A stretch of DNA of 41,306 bases from Sphingomonadaceae bacterium (GCA_024236155.1 JACKLA010000010.1:1-41306), one strand, 5' to 3'; shown: positions 32,578 through 41,075, counted from the stretch's first letter. Made by a program: numbers and translations. The notes: generated from the sequence alone by a model not told the origin.

Positions 32578-34810
32578 AGTCGACGCGGATGCCGAACGTC
32601 CGCGGCTTGGAGTATGCCGTCGTCGGGCTCGAGCCGACGAAGCCCGGGCTGACATAGATGTTCGTCTTCTCGACATCATTTTCGAGGTTGGTGACATAGC
32701 CGGTCACCCGCAGCCCCGAGTCACCAGCGTTCCAGGTGATCGTGGCATCGGTCTTCCCGTTCGCGCCGACATAATCGACCCCCGGCGAATTGAATTCGCG
32801 AAGGAAGAAGTTGGAGTGACGGTTGTGATTGACCGAGAAGGTCAGACCGCCGCTGGCCCCCAGATCGACTTCATACTTCGCGCCGAGATTGAAGTTGTGC
32901 TTCGAGACGTAAGGCACCCGGTTCCCGTCGAGCAATGCCCCCGGGAAACCGCGCGTCGTACATACCGGATCGAAGATACCCGCATTGAGCGGATCGATAT
33001 TGCACAACTCTTTGAAGGTCGCGTCGGTATAGGCATAGGATGCCATCAGCATCAGTTCGTCCGTGACGACGACCTGCGCATCGAGCTCTGCACCGTAGAT
33101 TTCGCTCTTACCCGCATTCACCGTGAACTGGCCCGGCGCGTTGGTCGGCCCGTAGGTCCCCAGCGTGGTCAGCTGCATGTCGGTGTAGTCGTAGTAGAAC
33201 GTATCGAGGTTGAGCCGCAGCCGGCGATCGAACAGGTCCGACTTCACGCCGAACTCGTATGCCATGATCTCTTCCGGTCGATAGAGCGAACCGTCCGATG
33301 ACACGTTGAAACCGCCCGCCTTGTAACCGGTCGAAACGCTGGAATAGACCAGCACGTCGGGTGCGGCATCCCATTCGAGGCCCACCTTCCAGGTGAGTTT
33401 GTCGAACGAAACATTCTGCGGCGTGTCCTGCGGCAGCGGTGAACCGAAGTTGAGGTTCGTCCGCTTGGTTCCGTTCTTCTTGTCCCAGGTGTAGCGCCCG
33501 CCCAGCGTCACGCGGAAGGCCGGGGTCAGTTCATAGGTTGCCGAACCGAACACTGCGCGGGTGCTGCTCGATCCCCATTCATCGAGGTCGAAATTGGGCA
33601 GGTTGATGAAGTTGCCACCACCGAGGCCATTCAGTTGCACGATGCGGCTGATATAGGTGTCTTCGGTGTAGTAGTAACCGCCGAGCAGCCAGGAGAACGG
33701 ACCGGTACCGTTCGATGCCAGGCGCGCTTCGATGCTGAAGGCATCGGTTTCTTCCTGTTTGCGGAAGCGGCTGACATCGACCGACGAGCCGTCGAAATCC
33801 TGCAGCAGGTCGCTGTTCTGCCACAGTGTGCCAAGCTGGACGACGGCCTCGACACCGCCGAAATCCTTGGTCAGGCGTGCCGATGCCGTGGTCATTTCGA
33901 CATCGTTGTAGCTCGGCGCATCATTGCTGGTGACCAGCGGATCGGGATCTTCGGCCGGAACGGTCGCCAGCAATGCCTGGGTCGGCGGCGGGCCGCCGAT
34001 GTTGCGAACAAGATACTGCATGGCGACACCGCTGCCGTTGATCTTGGTGTAGTTGCCGGACAGCAGCACTTCGATCGTGTCGGGGTCACCCACCAGCAGC
34101 TGGCCACGCACGGTAAGGTCACCGTCACTACCGAAGAAGTCGCTCGTTCCCGGTGCGGTCGAGGTATTCTTCACATAGCCGTCTTCCTGCGAATAGACGG
34201 CCGAAATGCGACCGGCTGCCATGTCGCCGAGCGGGACATTGAGGACACCGCGCAGCTCCATGAGGTCGCGCGAGCCATAGCTAACACCGACCTGCCCCTC
34301 AAAGGCATCGGACGGAGGTGTCGGGATGACGTTGACCACGCCGCCGGTCGCGTTACGACCGTAGAGCGTGCCTTGCGGGCCGCGCAGCACTTCGAGCCGA
34401 TCGACATCGAAGAACACGGCGCTGCCGCCAGCCGGGCGGCTGATGTAGAAATTGTCGATGTAGAAAGCGACGCCCGAGTCATTGATCGAGGTCGTGCCCT
34501 GCAGGCCGATGCCGCGGAGCGATATCTTGAAGCCATCCTGTTCGGAACCGACGTGCAGGTTGGGCACGTAGCTCTGGAGGTTGGAAATATCGTCGATCCC
34601 GCGATCTTCCATCTGGTCGCCCGAAAAGGCGGAAATCGCCAGCGGGGTTTCCTGCAAAGAGGATTCGCGCTTCTGCGCGGTCACGATGATCTCGTCGAAT
34701 CCGCCTGTGCGTTCGGTGTCGGCCTGTTCGTTTTCCTGCGCGTAAGCCGTGCCGTGGGTCGCACACATGGCAATGGCCGCAAGGCCTGCGCCTGCAAGTA
34801 GCTGTTTCAC
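32567..34810 (-). CDS. TonB-dependent receptor, catabolic-cluster type
   Basis: A 747-residue outer-membrane receptor. It has a signal peptide of about 24 residues (ending AYA), a TonB box FDEIIVTAQKR, a plug domain (ETPLAISAFSGDQMEDRGI, LQSYVPNLHVG, LRGIGLQGT, VLRGPQGTLYGRNATGGVVNV) and a barrel ending GIRVDYEF. Its wording is that of the many sphingomonad receptors linked to uptake of plant or aromatic compounds rather than siderophores. It starts with GTG after AGGGAG. It lies 96 bases after the VOC dioxygenase gene, within the second catabolic operon. Confidence 0.93.
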   Translation of the reverse strand: MKQLLAGAGLAAIAMCATHGTAYAQENEQADTERTGGFDEIIVTAQKRESSLQETPLAISAFSGDQMEDRGIDDISNLQSYVPNLHVGSEQDGFKISLRGIGLQGTTSINDSGVAFYIDNFYISRPAGGSAVFFDVDRLEVLRGPQGTLYGRNATGGVVNVIPTPPSDAFEGQVGVSYGSRDLMELRGVLNVPLGDMAAGRISAVYSQEDGYVKNTSTAPGTSDFFGSDGDLTVRGQLLVGDPDTIEVLLSGNYTKINGSGVAMQYLVRNIGGPPPTQALLATVPAEDPDPLVTSNDAPSYNDVEMTTASARLTKDFGGVEAVVQLGTLWQNSDLLQDFDGSSVDVSRFRKQEETDAFSIEARLASNGTGPFSWLLGGYYYTEDTYISRIVQLNGLGGGNFINLPNFDLDEWGSSSTRAVFGSATYELTPAFRVTLGGRYTWDKKNGTKRTNLNFGSPLPQDTPQNVSFDKLTWKVGLEWDAAPDVLVYSSVSTGYKAGGFNVSSDGSLYRPEEIMAYEFGVKSDLFDRRLRLNLDTFYYDYTDMQLTTLGTYGPTNAPGQFTVNAGKSEIYGAELDAQVVVTDELMLMASYAYTDATFKELCNIDPLNAGIFDPVCTTRGFPGALLDGNRVPYVSKHNFNLGAKYEVDLGASGGLTFSVNHNRHSNFFLREFNSPGVDYVGANGKTDATITWNAGDSGLRVTGYVTNLENDVEKTNIYVSPGFVGSSPTTAYSKPRTFGIRVDYEF

Positions 34811-34896
34811 ATTCTCTCTCCCTCAAACAGTTGTGGGTCGTTTGGTTATTGGGTCTTCAAAAAGCTTGGTTGTCTGAAATGTCGGATTGGTTTGCG

Positions 34897-34916
34897 GTGG
34901 GGCCCCTCAGCCCCAC
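34897..34916 (-). terminator. hairpin over the VOC gene stop codon
   Basis: GTGGGGC (34897-34903) and GCCCCAC (34910-34916) form a 7-bp stem with a 6-base loop containing the stop codon of the VOC gene. No T-run follows on the minus strand. It may be a weak terminator or a stability element separating the enzyme genes from the receptor gene. Confidence 0.35.
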
Positions 34917-35848
34917 TGCTCGGCTTCGTAATTCTTGCCGAAATCGGGTGGCGGCATGCCGTCAGCCGACCAGATGAACATCCCCTCTTTCTTGGTCCAA
35001 TCGGAGACGTCCCATTCCTTGTCGCCCGAGATGAAATCCATGTCCCAGTAGTACTCGGCCATCCCATCCCAGGGGTCGCGGAAATAGTGGAAGTAGTTGG
35101 CACCAACACCGTGGCGACCGGGCCCCCACGCCTGCCGCCCATTGGCTTCCAGCAGGCGTTTGGCACCGATTGCAGCGTGGTCGGCCGAATCCATCTCGAA
35201 GCTGGCGTGATGGAAGCCGGGCGATTCGGACGGGAGGAAGGCCAGGATATGGTGATCGCTGTCCCCCGGCGCGTGCAGGAAGGCGGCATATCCACCTTCG
35301 ATATAATCGCTGACCTTGAGGCCGAGCAGTTCGGTGTAGAACTTGACCTTCGCCATCACATCCTTGGCAAACACGATCATGTGACCGAACTTGCGCGGAC
35401 GACCGGTAATCTTGCCCGGAATGATACCGCGCTCGTCCTTGCGCGGGGTGATCCCCGGACGGTTGGCAAGCGGGAAGTCCCCCGGCACATGGTCGGGATA
35501 GGCTGCCGCCGGAGTGACATTGACGAGCACGCCTTCGGGATCGCGGAACCACAGTCCGTCGTCCGCATCGGGCGCCGGCTTGTCGAGCAATTCGACGCCC
35601 GCAGCCGTCAACCGAGCCTCGATCTCGCCCACCCCTTCAGGGGTCGCACCGAAGGAGATGTGGTGCAGCTTGCGGCTGTCACCGGCCTTGACGAGGATGA
35701 TCTCATCATGCTCGCGCCCGTCGCAGCGGAAACCCACCGCCAGACCCGGCGCGCGCTCGTTCATATTGAGCCCGAGTGCCTGGTAGAACTCGATTCCCGG
35801 CTCCAGGTCAGGAACCATCAGGGCGAACTGGCGAAGTGAATGAATCAT
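34907..35848 (-). CDS. two-domain VOC protein, probable type I extradiol dioxygenase
   Basis: A 313-residue protein made of two vicinal-oxygen-chelate domains (about 1-120 and 150-290). The C-terminal domain holds the iron-ligand triad expected for type I extradiol dioxygenases: H156 in FGHMIVF, a histidine of H213/H214 in GFHHASFEM, and E265 in MAEYYWD. It would cleave a catechol next to its hydroxyls. A good AAGGAGG precedes the ATG at 35848; the longer open frame overlaps the neighbour and was rejected. It is 22 bases after the mhpB-like gene. It could instead be an isomerase or lyase of the same fold, but the ligand pattern favours oxygenation. Confidence 0.8.
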   Translation of the reverse strand: MIHSLRQFALMVPDLEPGIEFYQALGLNMNERAPGLAVGFRCDGREHDEIILVKAGDSRKLHHISFGATPEGVGEIEARLTAAGVELLDKPAPDADDGLWFRDPEGVLVNVTPAAAYPDHVPGDFPLANRPGITPRKDERGIIPGKITGRPRKFGHMIVFAKDVMAKVKFYTELLGLKVSDYIEGGYAAFLHAPGDSDHHILAFLPSESPGFHHASFEMDSADHAAIGAKRLLEANGRQAWGPGRHGVGANYFHYFRDPWDGMAEYYWDMDFISGDKEWDVSDWTKKEGMFIWSADGMPPPDFGKNYEAEQWG

Positions 35849-35870
35849 GATCTTATCCTCCTTCCGGCCC

Positions 35871-36833
35871 TCATGCGAGAGCCAGCCCTCCTTCTTTCTC
35901 GGGCGCCGCCTTGGCGATGCCCATCCCTGCGTTCCACAGTGGAATTTCTCGGTAAAACAGCTGCTTCGACTCGTAGGGGCCGGACGCCGCGAGGGCCGAA
36001 TAGGCAGCGACCCAGCACCGGACCTCATGGCCGCCGCAGCCGCCAAGCGCGGAGAGTTCCGCTTCGCTGAGCGGGTCGAGCGTATCGAGCTTCCCGTCCT
36101 CCAGCGCCTGCATCAGCCCAAGGTCCCATTCGGGATTGAGCGGCAGGCGATCGCTGGTGCCGTCGGCCAGCCTGCGCCCGACTTCAAAATTCGATTCCTC
36201 GCGCTTCTTGAGCTCTTCCGGCGTTGGATTCCGGTTGTCGATCATCTTCTCGACAATATGCGGCGGCGCATCGGCAATGCTCGGCATCGGCGGATCGTGG
36301 CTCAGGCCACCCGAACCCAGGATCAGCACGCGCTTGCCGGTCTGGGCGGCCCATGCCCCGATCGCGCTCCCCAGCGCCCGGACCCGCTCGACGGTCGGAA
36401 GGGGTGGCCCGGCGCAATTCACATGCACCGGAATGACGGGCCAGCGCGCAACCGATCCGCCGAGCAGCATCAAAAGCTGGGAAAATCCGTGGTCCGCCTT
36501 GAGGCGATAGGAGACCGCCACATCGACACCTGCGGTATGGCATGCCCGCGCACAATCGAGTGCCAGGTCCTCCGGCACATCGTAGGGGCCGGAACCGATA
36601 CCGTAATCGCCCAGCGCCTCTGCCCGCACCCCGATGGTGAACGACGGCAGGAGGTCATAGAAAAAGCCGCGGAAGTGGTCGGGTGAGAAAATCACCACCA
36701 GCTCGGGATCGAATTCCTCGACTTCGGCACTAAGCGCCGCAAAGTGCTCGCGAACGCGCTCTTCATTGTCGGCGCCTGCCGGGACATTGCCCATCAGCGG
36801 TGTGTGCGACGCACAGATCATGCGGACAGCCAT
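35871..36833 (-). CDS. mhpB: class III extradiol dioxygenase, 2,3-dihydroxyphenylpropionate dioxygenase-like
   Basis: A 320-residue LigB-superfamily enzyme that follows E. coli MhpB from end to end: CASHTPLMG, ELVVIFSPDHFRGFFYDLLP, SYRLKADHGF, LILGSGGLSHDPP, LNPEWD and HEVRCWVAAY. The catalytic histidines fall at H115 and H179, the same positions as in MhpB. It would open 3-(2,3-dihydroxyphenyl)propionate or a similar side-chain catechol by meta cleavage. The ATG at 36833 lies 2 bases after the hydrolase stop, so the genes are tightly coupled. The exact substrate could differ. Confidence 0.9.
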   Translation of the reverse strand: MAVRMICASHTPLMGNVPAGADNEERVREHFAALSAEVEEFDPELVVIFSPDHFRGFFYDLLPSFTIGVRAEALGDYGIGSGPYDVPEDLALDCARACHTAGVDVAVSYRLKADHGFSQLLMLLGGSVARWPVIPVHVNCAGPPLPTVERVRALGSAIGAWAAQTGKRVLILGSGGLSHDPPMPSIADAPPHIVEKMIDNRNPTPEELKKREESNFEVGRRLADGTSDRLPLNPEWDLGLMQALEDGKLDTLDPLSEAELSALGGCGGHEVRCWVAAYSALAASGPYESKQLFYREIPLWNAGMGIAKAAPEKEGGLALA

Positions 36834-36835
36834 GC

Positions 36836-37723
36836 TCAAGCCTCCTCGGTCATTGCTGAAACCCGGTGCCGCCCGAGGAATTCGAGATGCAGCGCATTGA
36901 ATTCTTCGGGTTTTTCCCATTGCGGCCAGTGCGCGCAATCGGTCATCACGATCAGCGGCTCAGCGTTCGGAATGGCATCGACGAAACGCTGCCCGGTGGC
37001 CACCGGCGCAGTCGGGTCGTGATCGGTCCAGATCACCATTGTCGGGGCCGTGATATTCGCGAGCGTTTCTTCCGACAGGACATTGCGCATGCGAATGTCC
37101 ATGTGCTGCAGGCACAGGATGTGCTCCATCGCCTGCACGAAGCCCGGCTGGGTATAGACGCCAAGGCGCATTTCCAGCAGGTCCTGCGTGACACGGTCGG
37201 GCGAATTCATCAGCCATTCGAGCCGCGCACGGACCGTTTCCGGGCTGGCATTGGCGACGGCATTCATGGTCACATCATAGACCCGCTTCATCACCGCAGG
37301 GTCTGTGTTGAGGCCCCCGGCAGTGTTGAGAGTCAGGCTCGCCATCCGTTCCGGATGGTCGATGGCGAACTGCGCAACGATCCAGCCACCCAGCGATTCG
37401 CCGTGAAGGTGCGCCTTGCGCACACCCATCGCATCGCAAAACGCGAGCAGGTGTTCGACATAGTTGGAAATTTCGTAGTCGTAGTCCGGCTTGTCGCTGA
37501 AGCCATGTCCGATCATGTCGAGGCCCAGAGTGCGGAATTTCTCTCCATGGGGGTGATAGTTGCGAGTGAAGGATTCGAGGTGGCCGCCAGTGCCGTGAAC
37601 GAAGATTACGGCCTCATCCGATGTGCTGTCTCCGGTTTCCAGATAACGCGTCCGGATGCCCCCGGCATCGACATAGTCGACGCGGTAAGGGACCCGCGCA
37701 AGCGTGGGCCAAATACTTGCCAT
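36836..37723 (-). CDS. mhpC: meta-cleavage product hydrolase (alpha/beta hydrolase)
   Basis: A 295-residue C-C bond hydrolase of the MhpC/BphD class. The triad is Ser110 in HGESLGG, Asp236 in WTDHDPTAP and His265 in CAHWPQW; the oxyanion region is VHGTGGHLESF. It would split the ring-opened product into 2-hydroxypenta-2,4-dienoate and a side-chain acid, the first of which is the substrate of the mhpD-like hydratase at 28.4-29.2 kb. GGGAGAAGG precedes the ATG at 37723. It is the first gene of the second catabolic operon, just downstream of the GntR-type operator. Confidence 0.9.
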   Translation of the reverse strand: MASIWPTLARVPYRVDYVDAGGIRTRYLETGDSTSDEAVIFVHGTGGHLESFTRNYHPHGEKFRTLGLDMIGHGFSDKPDYDYEISNYVEHLLAFCDAMGVRKAHLHGESLGGWIVAQFAIDHPERMASLTLNTAGGLNTDPAVMKRVYDVTMNAVANASPETVRARLEWLMNSPDRVTQDLLEMRLGVYTQPGFVQAMEHILCLQHMDIRMRNVLSEETLANITAPTMVIWTDHDPTAPVATGQRFVDAIPNAEPLIVMTDCAHWPQWEKPEEFNALHLEFLGRHRVSAMTEEA

Positions 37724-37746
37724 GAACCTTCTCCCTTCAATCTATG

Positions 37747-37762
37747 CTAGCATGCAAGCATG
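37747..37762. promoter_or_regulatory. palindromic operator, copy 1 (mhpC/gntR divergent region)
   Basis: CTAGCATGCAAGCATG contains the palindrome CATGC-AA-GCATG and can be extended on each side (CTAGCATGC against GCATGATAG, 8 of 9 positions). It ends 24 bases upstream of the mhpC start, where a repressor would block the promoter, and 138 bases upstream of gntR. A nearly identical site lies at 40471-40486 before the monooxygenase gene. Confidence 0.7.
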
Positions 37763-37899
37763 ATAGAACCATTGCAAGTCTTTTTGATCTTTTTATGAGG
37801 GAGGATATTCGCTTACCGTCCGAAAACCGGGCCGGGACCGGCGAAAGGGCTGAAATACAAGGGGCAAGGCTGCAGCACTGGCGGCCGCACAAGGACCAG

Positions 37900-38550
37900 A
37901 TGAGCAAGCGAAACGAGATCTACGACTTCATCATCCAGCGACTCGTGAAGGCGCATTATGGCTTCGGCGACCGGCTTTTGGTCAAGGAGTTGTCGCAGGA
38001 AACCGGGGCGAGTCGACAGCCGATCATGAGCGCGCTCAACCGCCTCAGCGTCGACGGCTTCGTCCGGATCATTCCGCAAGTCGGGTGCGAGGTCGTCGAC
38101 CCGACGCCTTCGCAGATCGCCGACTTCTTCATCATGTTCCAGCGCATGGAAGGATTGCTCGCAGAACTGGCTGCAGAGCGCCGCACTGCCGAGCAGATGC
38201 AATCGCTGCGGGCTATCCAGATGCAGCTGTCGATCGTCGACGGCAATGGTTCGGATGTCGACAGCTATGTCCGGCTCAACCGTGAATTCCACAACACCAT
38301 TCATGCAATGGCGAATTCACCGCTGCTGGATCAGAAGCAGCGCAACAATTTCAACATGTGCGATTTCTTCATCACGCACTCGTCCGGTTTCGAGGTGTTC
38401 CAGAAAGACGCGATTGCCGAGCATGAGCAGATCATAGACGCAATCGACCGGAAGCAGACCGAACGCGCGCGCCTGGTCGCGGAATCGCATATTGCAGCCA
38501 TTGCCAGCTCGGTGCTGGCAGGACTTGGCGAGCCAGTCAGCGACAGCTGA
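37900..38550 (+). CDS. GntR family transcriptional regulator (FCD-type)
   Basis: A 216-residue regulator. The N-terminal winged helix is at about 5-67 (IYDFIIQRLVKAHYGFGDRLLVKELSQ, then TGASRQPIMSALNRLSVDGFV). An all-helical effector domain follows, with NREFHNTIHAMANSPLL and EHEQIIDAIDRKQTERARLVAESHI, which carry the usual Asp/His metal- or ligand-binding positions. The ATG at 37900 with AAGGA just before it was preferred over open-frame starts further upstream. It is divergent from mhpC and convergent with the monooxygenase gene, 34 bases away, and is the natural candidate to bind the shared operator. Confidence 0.88.
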   Translation: MSKRNEIYDFIIQRLVKAHYGFGDRLLVKELSQETGASRQPIMSALNRLSVDGFVRIIPQVGCEVVDPTPSQIADFFIMFQRMEGLLAELAAERRTAEQMQSLRAIQMQLSIVDGNGSDVDSYVRLNREFHNTIHAMANSPLLDQKQRNNFNMCDFFITHSSGFEVFQKDAIAEHEQIIDAIDRKQTERARLVAESHIAAIASSVLAGLGEPVSDS

Positions 38551-38584
38551 CCGGCTCGCGCAAGCCTATCGGGAAACTCCCTGC

Positions 38585-40393
38585 TCAGGCTTTCCCGAGC
38601 ACCTCGGTATCACGCTCGAAATCCTGCTCGAGCCACTCTGCAATCACGTCACGATAGGCAAGCGGACCGGGGCCGTAGGTGCCGCCGATGAAGGTCGGCT
38701 TGTCCTTGAAATTGCCCTCATTGTTGAGGAAGCCGGGTGTGCATTCTTCGTAGAAATGCGTCCGGTCGATATAGGTATCGGCGATCGTCTGGACCCAGCG
38801 ATCCTCGCCATCGCGGGTGAAATCAATCGCTTCATACCCGTTCTTGAGGCACCGCTCGATCACGCCGACTGCATGGGCGGACTGGATCTCAACCACAGTC
38901 GTGTAATTGAAGTTGGCGATGCCCTGTTCCTGCTGGCCGACGACCTGGAAGTTCGGGAAGCCCGACATCTTGGTTCCGTGGATCGAACGGAAGCCTTCAT
39001 TCCATTTCTGGTCGAGCGTCTTTCCGCCCCGCCCTTCGACCTCGTATTCGCCAACCTTGTGCGGCGGCGCGCCGACTTCGTAGCCGGTCGCGAAGACGAT
39101 CACGTCGAGCGGGAATTCCTGGCCGTTGGCGACCAGCCCATCGGCGGTAACGCGTTCCACACCGCGCCCATCGGTGTTCACCAGATGGACATTGGGCTTG
39201 TTGAACGATTCAAGGAAGTCGTCGCTATAGAGCGGGCGCTTGCACAGGAAATTGTACCACGGCTTGGCAGCTTCGGCGGTTTCCTTGTCCTCGATGACCT
39301 GCTCGATATAGGCGCGAACATCGTCCATCTTGTCGTAATCGACCGCCTGCATGATGTCGTGCGGATCGAGTTCCTCACCAGCCGCCTTGCGGCGTTCGAA
39401 CTCGGCCTTGAAGCGGTTGAAGAAGTCGGTCCAGCAATCGCTCAGAAGGTCGGTCGCTGGCATGCTGAAATTGAGCGTTTCGGCAAAGTTGTCTGCCCGC
39501 TCGGCCTGCCAACCGGCAGGCTGGCCCTTGAACCAGTCGACATCGGTCGCATGGTTGTTGCGCGCGGCAACCGCCGAGGGGGTGCGCTGGAAAACAAACA
39601 TTTCCTCAACATCGTCGGCAATGGTCGGAACGATCTGGACCGCCGTTGCGCCGGTGCCGATCACACCAACGGATTTGCCCGCCAGCTTGCTGCATCCGCC
39701 ATCGGCGCTGCCGCCTGTGAACTCGTAATCCCACCGCGCCGAGTGAAAGACCTCGCCCTTGAAATCGCGGATACCCGGGATGCCGGGCAGCTTGACAATC
39801 GCGAGCGGCCCCTGGCTGACGGTAATGAAACGGGCAATGATCGTGTCGCCGCGATTGGTCGTGACCGTCCAGCGCAGTGTCTCGTCATCCCAGACCATGC
39901 GTTCGACACGGGTCTGAAGCAGTGCATGATCATAGAGGCCGAAATGCCGGGCAAACCGCTTCGAGTGTTCGAAGATTTCCGCGCCGGTGACATAACGCTC
40001 GCTCGGAACCGTACCGACCTCTTCCAGTCGCGGCAGGTAGATATAGGCTTCGATATCGCAGCGCACGCCGGGGTAGCGGTTCCAGTACCACGTCCCGCCG
40101 AAATCGCCCGCCATGTCGAGGATGCGGAAGTTATCGATTCCCGCCTTGAGCAGGTTCATCCCGGTGAGCATGCCACCGAAACCTGCCCCCACCACCAGGA
40201 CATCGACCTCTTCCGATACCGGATCGCGTTCGGCAACTTCCGGCGTGTAGGGATCCTTGGCGAAATCGGAATAATCGCCTTGCGCATCAATATATTGCGC
40301 TTCACGGTCGGGAGAGATGCGCTTGTTGCGTTCCTCGATGTATTTGCGGTGCAGCTCTTCGGACCTTGCGTCCGGGCTCGCATTCGTGCTCAT
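38585..40393 (-). CDS. Baeyer-Villiger-type flavin monooxygenase
   Basis: A 602-residue NAD(P)H-dependent flavoprotein. FAD loop GAGFGG is at 69-74, the Baeyer-Villiger fingerprint FKGEVFHSARWD is at 211-222, and the NADPH loop GTGATA is at 246-251. An N-terminal extension of about 60 residues (KYIEERNKRISPDREAQY) marks the long subgroup that acts on ketones, including steroid and aryl ketones. It would insert oxygen next to a carbonyl, giving an ester or lactone. GGGAGAAGAG precedes the ATG at 40393. It has its own promoter region with operator copy 2. Confidence 0.9.
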   Translation of the reverse strand: MSTNASPDARSEELHRKYIEERNKRISPDREAQYIDAQGDYSDFAKDPYTPEVAERDPVSEEVDVLVVGAGFGGMLTGMNLLKAGIDNFRILDMAGDFGGTWYWNRYPGVRCDIEAYIYLPRLEEVGTVPSERYVTGAEIFEHSKRFARHFGLYDHALLQTRVERMVWDDETLRWTVTTNRGDTIIARFITVSQGPLAIVKLPGIPGIRDFKGEVFHSARWDYEFTGGSADGGCSKLAGKSVGVIGTGATAVQIVPTIADDVEEMFVFQRTPSAVAARNNHATDVDWFKGQPAGWQAERADNFAETLNFSMPATDLLSDCWTDFFNRFKAEFERRKAAGEELDPHDIMQAVDYDKMDDVRAYIEQVIEDKETAEAAKPWYNFLCKRPLYSDDFLESFNKPNVHLVNTDGRGVERVTADGLVANGQEFPLDVIVFATGYEVGAPPHKVGEYEVEGRGGKTLDQKWNEGFRSIHGTKMSGFPNFQVVGQQEQGIANFNYTTVVEIQSAHAVGVIERCLKNGYEAIDFTRDGEDRWVQTIADTYIDRTHFYEECTPGFLNNEGNFKDKPTFIGGTYGPGPLAYRDVIAEWLEQDFERDTEVLGKA

Positions 40394-40928
40394 CTCTCTT
40401 CTCCCATGCAGTTTGCACACCCGGTCATGCCCGGCCTGTTTTGATGGCCAACTCATAGACCGTACTTATACTAACATGCAAGCATGCATATCGTCGGAGC
40501 GCGGTTGTCGGGTAGCAGGGATATCCTGGCGGCCCGGATGTACCGGCATTCGCTCAATATATGCCCGCGCCAGTTCGCGCCGTGTCGGGGAGTGGGCCGG
40601 AGGATATCGCGTTCCGCCTTGTGGCGGATACAAGCGAACCCATGCGGACACTGTTTTCTGGTAGCGGAGGAGGGACGTGCATTCGTCTTTGAAGATACTG
40701 TTATATATGCTTATTTATTACTACCCCTGACAGAATACCCCCAGCGATACCCCCTCAAGACGTTCATTTCGCCAAAGCGTTGCAATGGCGCGGCGAGCCG
40801 AAATCGGCGAGGCGTTTCGTTGCGCTGAGCCAGGAGAGAACTGCTTCATCGGCACCAGCACGCGGCGTAACCGATATAGGAAGATTAAGAATGCGGGCCA
40901 GTGAGGAACCCGCTAGGGTGCAAAACTG
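40394..40928. other. 535-base intergenic region: BVMO promoter, AT-rich patch, short TACCCC repeats
   Basis: The left end holds the monooxygenase promoter: TATAAG read on the minus strand (40470-40465) directly beside operator copy 2. Further right, 40685-40720 is strikingly AT-rich and includes a plus-strand promoter-like pair TTGAAG (40689-40694), 17 bases, TATTTA (40712-40717). TACCCC(C) recurs at 40722, 40736 and 40748. No convincing gene is seen; the open frames here match no family I know and have poor starts. Confidence 0.5.
40471..40486. promoter_or_regulatory. palindromic operator, copy 2 (BVMO promoter)
   Basis: CTAACATGCAAGCATG differs from copy 1 at one of 16 bases and keeps the CATGC-AA-GCATG palindrome whole. 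It abuts a -10-like TATAAG on the minus strand and lies 78 bases before the monooxygenase start, so a bound protein would block that promoter. Confidence 0.7.
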
Positions 40929-41075
40929 ATGGGCAAGAAGTATCCGAAACCAAGCAAGCAAGATCGTAAAGGGATCGCCGACGGGATCGCGGCTGGGACA
41001 TTCGACCCAGATGTCTTCGTCGTATTGATGCGATTACTACGGGAGAAACTCGATCAGAGCATTCGACGCGGGTAG
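40929..41075 (+). CDS. hypothetical 48-residue protein, possibly cut off by IS256-type insertion
   Basis: An open frame starting MGKKYPKPSKQDRKG, basic at the N-terminus, then GIADGIAAGTFDPDVFVVLMRLLREKLD. Its TAG stop (41073-41075) lies at the presumed left end of the insertion sequence, so the last codons and the stop may come from the element and the real gene may once have been longer. A weak AGGG lies upstream. I do not recognise a family. Confidence 0.4.
   Translation: MGKKYPKPSKQDRKGIADGIAAGTFDPDVFVVLMRLLREKLDQSIRRG

Noticed and set aside
38492..40444. Long open frame antisense to the monooxygenase.
   Set aside because: It is a shadow of the real gene, with no recognisable domain or ribosome site.
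40466..40961. Several short frames right of the monooxygenase promoter.
   Set aside because: None has a credible start or known family; one overlaps the operator itself.
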